The notes under the pieces are model-generated. The model saw only the letters and a list, made by a program, of their open reading frames with translations, ran no database searches and had not been told where the DNA came from. From assembly GCF_051014685.1 (NCBI RefSeq), contig NC_135059.1:5456001-5520000 (forward strand): a DNA stretch of 64,000 bases, in the 5' to 3' direction. Source of the stretch: Ptiloglossa arizonensis. Lineage: Eukaryota; Arthropoda; Insecta; Hymenoptera; Colletidae. This document shows positions 51,299 to 63,200 of the stretch, piece after piece. Every line of letters begins with the position of its first letter. Position 1 is the first letter of the stretch. The translations under genes and the position numbers were made by a program.

Positions 51299-54200
51299 AA
51301 TATGAGAGAGAGAGAGAGAGAGGTCCTCCGCGAAAGCGCTGCGAGGCTTTTGCTATTTCGTTTAGGTGCACCGATGCAACCACGAAGCGCGAGTGCACCG
51401 GTCCTTTGATTTCTCGAGTTCGAATTGTTACCGTTACCGTCGACGTGTTCAATAGTCGTGTGTTCCGCACGAAGGAACACTTTTGTTTCGTTCTTGGGAC
51501 AACAGTGTACAAAGTGCCGGGACAATTTAATGCTCAGGACAAGTCACGGATACCTATTTCGAATCGAGCCAAAGGAAAACGAGAAGACGAGAGGTTCTTG
51601 ACAAAAGCCTGTGCGGGCCCTTGTACTTTCGTTCGATGCATCGATGCATCCACGGAGTGCGAGTACCACTGTCCCTTTGACTTCGAGTTTTAATTATATT
51701 TTATCAATGCGTCGAACAGTCGAGTATCGAGGACCCTTACTCCAACCTACCCTTATCAAAATTCACGAGGGACAACCGAAAGAAAATTCACGATTTCTCG
51801 TTTCGTTTCAACTTTGGTTCGATGCTCGATGAACAATTGTACGTATAAGGGATTTAATAAAAAAAAAAAAAGCGAGTGTATATATCCGTACACGAGGCCG
51901 CAGGAAGCTACGTTAGAAAAGCGTTTAATTACTGCGCTAATTAAAACTTTGTTTCATTTAGTTGATTCACTTATCCAACAACTTCCCTTTGCCACGCAAT
52001 AATTACGACGACCGGCCGTAGCACGATAACTTGAAACTTGTATTAATCGCATCTGGATTAACAGTAACACATCGATGCGCGTGGCGTACAAATTTGCGAA
52101 GAAACAGTACCTCGTTAAAACGCTGCGCACAAGCCACGCTAATTTATACACTCGGTTCAACGAAGTGTTTAAAAATTAAACGACCCACGAATTAAAATTA
52201 CGATCGTATAATCTGTCCCTTTCGAACCTCGTTTACGGTTTACAACGTGCCCTTTATAGGTCTTTCGAACGATCGATCGCATCCTGAATCGTTTCCAGTC
52301 AACACGAATCAGTAATTTCGTCTCTGTGATGTATTTGTTTAGGCAAAATTCTTCGTCGACGCTTCCGAGTACTGGATAGGGTTTAAATGCCATTTTAATT
52401 GTTGTTCTTTAATAATGTACAATGTAATTTTGCTTGCAGGTGAAAGTATTCAGAAAATGCTGGCAAATTTACCTCCCAAAAGGGCCACTAGGAAGGTGAT
52501 GCAGGATAGCGCGCTGAGAACACAGGGTAGACTCCGCAATGTGAGTTTTAAATATTTAAATACTTTTACCACCTCCGCCACGAGGAGTACGATCTTTTTT
52601 CTACACGATATCGAACTTTAATATCGAATTGTCCTCGATATCATCCAGAGACTACCAAGTACGAAACGTTATCACCGACTATTTAAACGGTATAGAACAA
52701 TGTTAAACGTTACGAGCATAGATTAATAGAAAAAATACCATAGAAGAATTTCAAATAGGAGCAGACACAGTATTCTCAATAATTCCAGCATATAAGAGGC
52801 TTTGCCTTAATTGTGAAATAAATTAGATTACCCCATTTGCATATCTAATCACCCGATACATTTTAAACACCATTGGGCTAATTCCAACGTTAGATGGTTA
52901 TTATTAGAAAAGGAAATGAAACTCTAAACATGCATACTAATTAGGTTTCTGACAATCTGCAGGATTATACGACGGTTGCACCGTTCAAGCTGCAACTTTG
53001 CTCGCATTTGTCACTTGTTCGAGAACTAACTCCACATTTCCATCTGTTTTATAACTCTGTGATCCCCCATTGTGCTTAACCAAACGTTGCCAAATATTAA
53101 TTACCAATTGTCTCGCATTGTTGAAACTTAACAAAATATATACCCAAAAACAAGAACATTTTCGAACGATGAGCAAAACGTGCCTCGAGCGCCACTCTTT
53201 CCACGCCAAAGCAGCGAATCCGAGAAAGTTTACAGTATAATTATAAGAACGCCATTCCAATGTGGCAGCGAGTGTGAAAATTAGACTTTCAAGAGAATAT
53301 CCAGGAAGCGAATTTTTTTTTTTTTCTTTTAGCGCATGCTACCATCAATGTTGTTATTTCTCCACATGTATCGCGGATTTTCATCCGGTCTCACCCAACG
53401 ACTCGTTAAAAATTACTCCGAAACGAACATTCTCCATCCCTGTACGATTTTAATTCAAAACCGAGTGACCTTCGTCGAGGGACGTTATTAGACTCGAACA
53501 GTTCGACATTGATCGTGGAGAAAGCGGAGCAAGTATTTCGTCCGTTTAAATCAACGAAAGGAGAACAATTAAATCGACAAAGAGAGAAAGAGATGCTTGT
53601 CTACAGAGAGTGCTTCGTTCGAAAAGAATTTTCGAAACGAGAGTTCGAGCGAATTTCACCCTCGTGGACGAAGAAAGGGTGAAGAATGTTTCGTTTGAAA
53701 AGAATTTTTGAAACGAAAATTCAAAAATTTCACCCTTGTGGACGAAGAAAGGGGTGAAGAACGCTTCGTTCGAGAAGAATTTTTAAAACGAAAATTCGAG
53801 TGAATGTCACCCTCGAGGGTAGGGCGAGGAACGCTTCCTCGTCGATGGTCAACCTTGACCCGTGATGAGAGAATCTTCGTACGGCTCGTAAAATGGGATA
53901 AGAAATCGCAGAAATGCGACACCGAGTGCCAAGAAACTGACTCGCGATGCACAAGGTGACCCCGAAGCTCGCGGTCAGAGTTCCGCGTATCTGGTTGGGA
54001 AATTAGGTGAACGAGGAGGGCAGCCAGGCTAGGAAACTGCACTCGAGTCACAGCGACTGCAGTTGGCCGATGACCCGAATCCTGGTCCGTCGTGGGTCGA
54101 CACGAAAAAGACAAAACTCGATAATGATAAGGCAATAACGCGGAGACCGGCTCCGCTCGGACGACACGGATATAAGTGGAGTATTGATTACCCAACACGG

Positions 54201-57200
54201 TCGTCCGCACGTGCACACACGGACCACCACATAACCCACGGCACGTGCACACAGAGGCACACTCTGGATATATATCGCGTAATCACACGGACAAGATGGT
54301 TTTCCTGTTCTGGGCGACGTCAGTCCCCTAGCCTGGTTCAACCCCAAGAAAACTAGCACGATTATCCCACCCCCAACCACCCCCACCCCACCCCTCACGG
54401 TTGGACACTCCCTCGAGCTTTTTGCGGAAATCTCATATCGAAAAGCAACGTCCTGATTTGGACTGATCAAGCGTAACTGGTCGAATACGACCTTGGGATA
54501 GCTATCACAGACGTGGGATACGAACGATCGATTATCGAGGTGGATTTCCAACCTGGAGGACAGGTCGGGGATTGTTTCCTCGAAATTGGATTGAAATGCT
54601 ACGAAATTGGCGGGAATTATCCCCGAAGCGAGGGATGTGAATAAATAATAGAGGGACGAATATAATGATGCGGTGTTCGAGATGCTTGTTAAACGGTTCC
54701 GGGTAAGTTTATAGACCGGAGTGGAAGAAGTTTTTCAATTTTTTTCCGAAAATGAATTATACAGTGCGTGATCTTGTCACGAGTTGTGCAAGTAACTTCA
54801 TTGCACGTAGCAAAAAGACACGAGTGGCTGGTGACATTGAAGCAAGTTAAGAGTGTCCCAATCGTCACCGGTCGATTTACTTTTTGGGTAAAACTCGAAC
54901 GGTTTAAGTAATCTCGATGGCTCTTTTTTTATTTGAAAATCTGCTCGATGCTTAATGACCTTGAGGTGTCTTCTCACTTGCAAAGAAATAAATTTAACCG
55001 AAAGAAATTTGCGAAATTTTTACTCGTCGCACATAGTATATTGAACCATTATGTACGGTTCACACACGTTGATTGGTCTCTGAAACGAACGTTACTTAAA
55101 ATTTATAAAGGTGAATGGGATCTACGCGGTCGAATCGCGAAACAGAAAGTGTTCCAGATAACAATTAATCCTAAAAGAGTTAACAACTAGTTAGGATTAG
55201 TTACTTTGGTTACTCTTAAGTATTTCAGGTTTGCCAAAGTCGTAGAAGTTGTTAAGAAGTTCTGTGCTTAAGTTACAATTTTTCATTCCATAAACGTTAA
55301 CGTCGTTGTCTCCGCGTTGAAAGAACGTACACATAACAATTGATCCTAAAAAGGTTAACGACCAGTTAGGATTAGTAGCTATTAAGAATTCTTGAGGATT
55401 GCAGAATGTTACCTTGGTAACTCTTAATTATTTCAGGTTTGTTAAAGTCGTAGAAGTTGCTAAGAAGTTCCGTGCTTAAGTTACAATTTTTCATTCTATA
55501 AACGTGAACGTTAACGTCGTTAAAGGACGTACGAAACAACAAACTTTTCTAATGTTCGAAGATGCTACTGCGAAACCACCGAGCATCGTTGATCGCACAG
55601 CTCCACGAAGGCTTTACCTATCTGTACAGGTGCAAACCAGATCGAGACCGGGTCGAATGGTCGGTGACATATCCACCGCGTCGCGAATGTCACGGAACAA
55701 AGCTGTCCTGAGGAACAAGCTGCTGAAAAACGCGAAGTCGATCCAACGGAACCGATGCCGGATCGACAACATATCGGCGGTGATCGAGAGCGTGGTGAAG
55801 AACTACAACGCGGAGGACACGAGATCCGACGCCGAGAAACGCGATTCGGAAAAATTCGATGTCGAAAAAGATGCCAAAGAGAAGAAGCTGGAGAACGCCA
55901 GAGCGGAACAGGACGATTCCGATGAGAAGGGCAACAAAACCAGGATCCAAAGAGGAGGGCCGAGGGTACTGAGCAAGAAGAGAAACGTTAAACCGAAGGA
56001 GGGAGCGATCAGGAACGTGGATCAACCGAAGAAATCCGGTTACTGGAAGGCCAAAGCCAAAGCAATGAGAAACCTGGAGGTGAAGGTGGACTCTATCGAG
56101 ACACCTAGGACACCCAAGAGCGTGAAACTTCAACCAAAAGGTAACGACAAGGAGACAGAGGCGACAGGATCGACGATCAGTCCCGTGGAATCGAAATCCC
56201 CCAGTCTGTCGACGAAGAGCAAGTTGTCCTTGCAGACCACACCGAAAAAGAAACGACCCGTGGACCCTGTAGCATCGTTGAACGCCTCCATCAAGGCCAA
56301 GTCACAACTGAGGACGCACGATGGGAAATTTGCTCGAAATCCGAACAAAGCTACGTCGCCCCAAAAGTCGCCCGAAATTCGTTCGCCGATTGGCCATCGC
56401 CAGTCACTCAAAGGGAAAGGTATCGAACAAGAGTCCTCGATCACCAGGTCGAAGCTAAGAACGGTACCAAGAGGCAGACACGGTGATCAACTGTCGAAGA
56501 GAACCACCAGACTGTCGTCCGACAGCGACAAAATGCCCACTCTGGAACCAGCTGTTCAACTCACCGCTGAGGAATACATCGAGGCTTCAACGAACGACCT
56601 ACCCATCCTATCACCGGCTACCCCGGCCTCCAGCTCGGAGAAGATCTTACGGGGCAAGAATCTGTTCCCCAAGAGTTCGGACGAGGTGTCGAAAAAGGGG
56701 ATCGAGAGCGAGGAAATCGAGACGAAGAACATCGGGAGTGATTTGTCCGAAGAGGACAAGGATCAGAAGCTGGGTAAGACCAGACGGGCGAAGAGCGACG
56801 CGAAACACTTGGAGAAGAGCTTGGAGAACATCGTGGCGAAAGTTGACGCTTTCAAGGAGAGAACGAAAGGCGTGAAGGAGAAATTTAAAAGGAAAAGTGC
56901 CCCCGGGAGGATCGCGAACGACGAGAAGAAGGTGAGTACAGGGAAGACGAGCGAGGAATCGAGCCCGAAGAAAGAACCGAAACAGAAGAAAGAAGAGGGA
57001 ACGACGAAGACACTGGAGACCAGGAGCAACTCGAAAGCGAAGCTGGTCAAGTGTCTCGACGCCGATAGTCGTATTATGATACAGAACGTTCCGTTCGAGG
57101 TGAAGAAGCTGATCGGTTCGGACAACAAGGACGATTTGCTGACCACGTTGGTACTGACGTCTCGTGCAGCCGCTTCGAAGCGTTGTCTGAGACAACCCGT

Positions 57201-60200
57201 GCCAAAGACGAAGACTGACCAAGGTAAGGGGAAAATTCGAAAAGATCGGGAATCGGGGAGAACGAGCGCTGACTCGGGATCGGTTTCAGATGTCGCTACA
57301 GCGTCCACCAGGAAGGAGAAGGTTGATCTTAGACGGAAATCGTCGAGGAACACGGACAAGAGGCTGGAGAAGGTTTCGAAAGAGGATAAACTGGCGACGG
57401 AGGAGAGCAACAAAACACGAGGGACGAACGAAACGAAGATCAGGGGCAGAAGAAGCAGCAGTTCCTCCGGTGAGAACAAATCAACGTACGACGCGGATCA
57501 AGCCTCGTCGTCCGAAGGACTTCACAGCAAGATGGCGGTCGAGTTCGCGGAGCAGATCGCCGAGAACGAGAACACGAGCAACAAGAGGCAAACGAGAGGG
57601 TTCTCGTTGAACACGAACGAGGTGGATACACACGGCAAGGAGACCTCCAGCGAATCGAACGACATGTCCCTGAAGAAGAACACTTCCCTCGGGAAGAGAC
57701 GGGGCAGGATTAAATCGAGCAACGACCTTTCCGAGAAGAAGTACGCCGCGGATGTCTCGCGTAGGAGGAGCGAGGAAGTCGATAAGAACAACTCGACCGA
57801 GATCCTCGATAAAACGACGGAGGAGACCAGCTCCGTTCGCAAAAGAGTCACGGTACAGGAGGACGATAACATCGCCGATGATGGTAAAGAAGAGGAGAAT
57901 AATCTGGTAAAAGTCGATCAATTGGATTCGAACGAAACGGGGAACGCGAACCCGAATCTTAATCATTTGCAGCTGGAGACGAGCAACTCGATAGACAGCG
58001 GCAAGGAGAACTCCTTGGAGACCATAGTCGGTGTTCAGAAGTTAAAGGTTGGCAGGCCGAGGAAGTCTTGGGGCGCTCGACGAGAGAGAACCTCGAAAAG
58101 ATCATTGAACAACGTGATCGGTATACTTACGGAGGGTATGAACATTCCCGTGGAGTCGCAACAGAGCGTTGTTTTGACCGTACAAACGACCTTGGACAAC
58201 GCCAGTCCCGAAGGGATTCTACAGAGCAACGCTCAACAGTCCGACGACGGTGGTTCCAGGTCCCTGAGTTTGGAGAGAACCGATAGAACCGAGACAGCGA
58301 ACGATCCCGATAGGGTAGTCGACGAAACGGGTCCCTGTGTTCAGAATACCGAGGAGAAGTCGCAGGAACCGCAAACCACGGAGGTATCCGTGAAAGAAAC
58401 AAACGTGGAGGACTCGTTGACCAAGTGTCAGAAGGTCGACGGTTCCACGAACGATGCCAGAAGACGTTCACCGACCAACGACATCATCTTGGACCTCTCG
58501 AGGAGAAAACAGAAAGGAAAGGGCTCGTTTTTGGAGAAAATCGTCTCCAAGATCGCCAAACAGAAGGATGCCCTCTTGGAGGGTGAGGTCGGTTCTCTGT
58601 TGGACACCGCTGCCGACGAGCTGACGAGTATCCTGGACGAGGTCGGTCCTGGACTCTCGGAGGCCACGGAGAATTCCGTCGAAGCTAGGAACGCGATTGG
58701 TAAATCAAAACTCGCGAGGAAAGCGCGGGGGAATCGGGAAGAGATCGAGGAGAAATCGTCCGATGAAAACTGCCACGAGTCCTCGTTGTTGATCGGTACC
58801 GATCCTGACCAAAACGCGGAACCCAAGGAGCCGAAAATCGACGAAACGCGCGCGAGTAAGAGCGACGAGGAGGTGGTATCGGTTCCGAGAATCGAAGAAC
58901 AGTTAAAGGAAACGATCGATGACACGGGTAGGATCGACGAAGAGGAAACGAAGGACGAATCGACCGATCCTCCGGATACAGAAGTTGTCGATCGACTCGT
59001 GAAAATCGAATCGCTCGACAAGGACGGGAGCGATCCTTCGAAGGTCCAGGAGAAAGCGTGTCACGACGATGTAGAAATTCACGAGCAGGTATCCACTGAG
59101 ACTGACGTACCGTCGATCGACGACTCCCTTCCAAATGAAGTTTCATTACCGATCTCGGCAAGTATCGTCGAGTCTGTGCCGAATTCCGAGCAGTCGCTGG
59201 AACAAACGGAGAAATCCGCGAAGCAAGATCGAGAGGGAACGATGGAAGAGACGAAGGTGAAACGAAAGTCGAAGAAACGCTCGCTGGAGGGGAACTCGCC
59301 GAAGAAGAACAAGAGGAAGTCCATCGAGCCGGACGACAGCGCCGATGAAAACCTGGTACCCGAAGTGTTGCATCTCGCCGACATTATGAAGCTGATCGAC
59401 AGATCGAAGGAAGTGCCTTCCGCCAAAGAGAACGACTCGTCTCCGGAGACTGTCATCGAGCATACTCGACCCGGCAAGAGGAAGACTCTGAACGACGAGG
59501 CTGACAAGGATTCAACGAACGTTGAAGCAAACGATGACGCGCAAACGAGTGTCGACGATGGCACGAAGAAGCTCAAAACGGACGCTGAGAACAATGCGGA
59601 GGAGAATCGTGAAACGGAGAACGAGGAGAACGAGTCGACAAATCCACGAAACGAAAATATCGAGGACACTCCGCGGTTCGTCGACGAGGTTCGTTCGAGC
59701 AGCGAGGAGAAGGACTCTCCGCGAGTGACAGGGAAGAGAAAACCTGTCCTCGAAGCGGCCAAACAGTGTTCAGAGATCGAGTCACCGGTCAGAAGGTCCT
59801 CGAAGAGAAAGTCGCTTCCGGACGAAAAGTTGAACCAATTATCCGAGGAAGAGACATCGTCGAAGATCGAGTCCGCTGCGAACGGAGCAACGTCCGAAAC
59901 GACGAGACGAAGATCTTCGAGGACGAGATCCAGCGTTCAGCCGAAGTACGAGGAGAAATCTCACAAGGCGATCGAGGGAGACTTCGATACCGATAACGCG
60001 GTCGTAGCAGATAATACGAAACTGCCATTGAATCACTCGCCAGAAGACTGTCAGCCATCGAAGTGCGACGCTTCTATTTTCCAACCGACGATATTACTCG
60101 CCACCGAGGATCTGAACAGAGCCGGAGGAGATACCACCGGTGGAAACGATCCAGAGAATCAAAAGACTAACGAAGAGAGCACAGCTGAGAACATTCCCCA

Positions 60201-63200
60201 GACCGATTCGAAAGAATCGCAGAAGTCACTTGACACTCCACCGATCGTGAAAATACCCAAGAAACGTGGTCGTAAGAAGAAATGTCTAACCAACGATCCT
60301 CCTCGGGAGAACCCTGATACAAAATCGGGCACGCAGACCACCGTGATCGAATCGATCGTCGCTTTCGATCATACTCCCAGTAGAAAGTCACTGAGAACGA
60401 GTCGATCGAACAAAGAAATCGACCAGACGAAGCACACCAGCGACCTGGTCGATTCTCAGAGTACACCGTCAGGATTGGAACACTTCAAGATACCAGAGGT
60501 GACGGAGGTGTTGCAGCACACGAAGAAGCGAACGTTCAAGAAGAAGTCGACAACTGAGGAACACTCGGACGTGGTTAGTGTTCAGTCTTTGGAATCCGAA
60601 ACGAACGTGGAGTGTCCAGAAGCGAGGAAGACCATCGTCGAGAAGGACGAACGGATGGAACACGCGTGCCAAAAGGACTCGTCCGAGGGTCGACGACGTT
60701 CCTCTCGAAATTCGAACAGAGACCAGCTGGAATTGGAGAGATCTAGCTCGTCCGGGTCCATCGACCTGGCCCAGTCCAGCAGAACAAGATCGTCGAGGAA
60801 GAAACAATTGTCCTCCGAGGATCTACCGGGTCAAGAGGCTCTGAACCATCGGGCGGAGAGCGTGGACAGTCTGTCCGAGACATCGTGCGTCAGCGAGTCC
60901 AGCTACTTCAGGAAGAAACGGTTCTCGAAGAGGAAGAAAGGGTTCGAGGAGCGCCAGGAGGACGCGCACACGGACACCTCCGTGACGGACTCGGAATCGG
61001 TCGAAGTCGAGAAGAACAGGAGACAGAGCCTGAAGCGTAGGGCCAAGAAGAACATATCCTTCTTCGAGTATCAGTTCGATCTCGTCGACGATTTCGACAT
61101 ACCTATGGATATACAGGACTGCCTGCAGCGGGAAGACACCGCGAAGAACGTGGATCCGGAACCGAAATCGACGACTGTGGTCGATAAATCGAACGACACG
61201 GGAACCGTGCAAGAGATTGCTAACGTCGAGGTGGAAGAAGATACGAGAAAGGAGGAGGTGACGGAGGAAAGTACGATCGAGGAGAAGGTGACTCTGGAGA
61301 ATGCAACGGAGGAGAATGCAACGGAGGAGAATGCAATGGAGGAGAATGCAACGGAGGAGAATGCAACGGAGGAGAATGCAACGGAGGAGAATGCAACGGA
61401 GGAGAATGCAACGGAGGAGAATGCAACAGAGGAGAATGTAATAGAAGAGAACGTCATAGATGAGAACGTCATAGATAAGAATGCGATAGAAGAAAACGTG
61501 ATGGAAAAGAATGCGATAGAAGAGAACGTAATCGAGAAGGACGCGATAGAAGAGAACGCGATTGAAAAGGACGTGATAGAAGAAAACGTGATCGAGAAGG
61601 ATGCGATAGAAGAGAACGTGATCGAAAAGGACGTAACAGAAGAAACAGTGATAGAAGAGAACGCGACGGAAGAGAACGCGATGGAAGAAACCGAGACAAA
61701 GGAGAACGAATCGATCGAGGATCATGAAAAGTCCATCGAAGAGGACGACGAGGAAGCAAAGGAGAGAGAGAGAGCGGACGCGAAGCTGGAAGGTGGTGCT
61801 CAAATGCAGGAGGACTTCCAGACCCCGAAGAAACGAGCAGCGGGGAACTTCGTGGTCGTTCACAAGAAGACCGGCGAGATCTTGATCGTCGAGAAACGAA
61901 AGAAACTGACGAAGGAAGCCGCGAGATTCTTCTGCGACGTATGCGCGACCAGCTTCACCAGGAAGAGCTCCCTGAAGAAGCACAACTTGTCCCAATCGCA
62001 CCTGATACAAATGGCCAAGTCGAGGAAGGAGAAAACGTTGGACGACAGCACGGAAGAGGGTTGCAACGTCGCTTGGGAGAACGAGACATCCGGTCAGAAC
62101 GAAACCTCCAGCGACGAGAATAAAAGTCCCGACCAGTCGGCCAGTGTTTCACGTGGATCGAAAGACGACCAGAAGGACGACGATTTGATCCTCGATAACT
62201 CGAGTGATCTGAAGACTGTTCAGAGCGATACTTGTTACGCGACTTCGATGGAACAGGGATTCTTGATCGATTCGCATGTGACCAGGCAACGTAGCTTGGA
62301 GGACGAACTCCTGGACGAGGAGATCTGCAAGATCACGGAGAACATGAGCCACGATGAATACGTGCTCACCGAACACTCGAGTCCTGCCCCGGAGTCCACC
62401 TCCACACCGATAAAAGCGGTGATCAAGAAAACCGGGGAACCAACCAAGAAGAAGAAACACGAGAAGAGGAAAGAGAAAGGTAAGAAGAAGCACGCGGTCA
62501 ACGAACAACTAGCTCTGGACACACCCGATCCGGAAACTCCCCTGGACACCAGTCGTCTGACCGTTCTGGGGACCAGTATGTCCATCAGAATCTCCAGAGC
62601 TTCGTGCTCGAACGCTTCCGAGACTCCTTTGACCGCCACGGTTGCTCTGGAACGTCTGGATGGTAATTCTCTGCTCGCAGACTCCTCGAACAATTCAGAG
62701 CCGAGAACCAACCCGTTCGTAGACACGGACGATTTTCAGGATAAGTATCCGGACGGAACCGATGCACCCGAGACCCGAGAGGACGATCAAGATTTGTCCA
62801 CGAAGATGGAGAACGCGACGTCGAGGTCCAGAGCGAGCAAACGTCCGGAGCTGGAACAGAATCGATGCGAGGACGCTGATTGTTCCGGTAACGAACTGTA
62901 CGAATTGAAAGGAGACCTCGACGACAAGACTGACGAGTTCTCGAGCACAGTTCCAAACGACAGAGCGCTGGCTCCTACGAAGGAGAATCAGCCGCAGGAA
63001 CGTCTGAGCCTGAAGTTCGTTATACACAAACGCAACATAGAACGTACCAAGGAGAGCACCGATATTATCGAGAACGATGGAGAGCTCGAGGACATCGATC
63101 GCGAACCGGTGAACAAATTCGAGAACGTGGACTCTGTCAACGACTCCATCGAGGAACTGAATCGTTGCAAATCCCGAAACGACTACGTCGACGAAGACTC

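Larger units (their letters stand above)
52541..55629 (+). other. Intron 5 (3.1 kb)
   Basis: A phase-0 intron (donor GTGAGTTT, acceptor CTATCTGTACAG). It contains a dispersed repeat shared with 10.1 kb (54856-54940) and a two-unit duplication of period about 175 bp (55161-55530) close to exon 6. A degenerate repeat with units near 53650, 53710 and 53780, containing CACCCT next to AAGAAAGG-type runs, is also visible. The stretch 54360-54400 has short C-rich runs. No gene was recognised on either strand. Confidence 0.85.
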
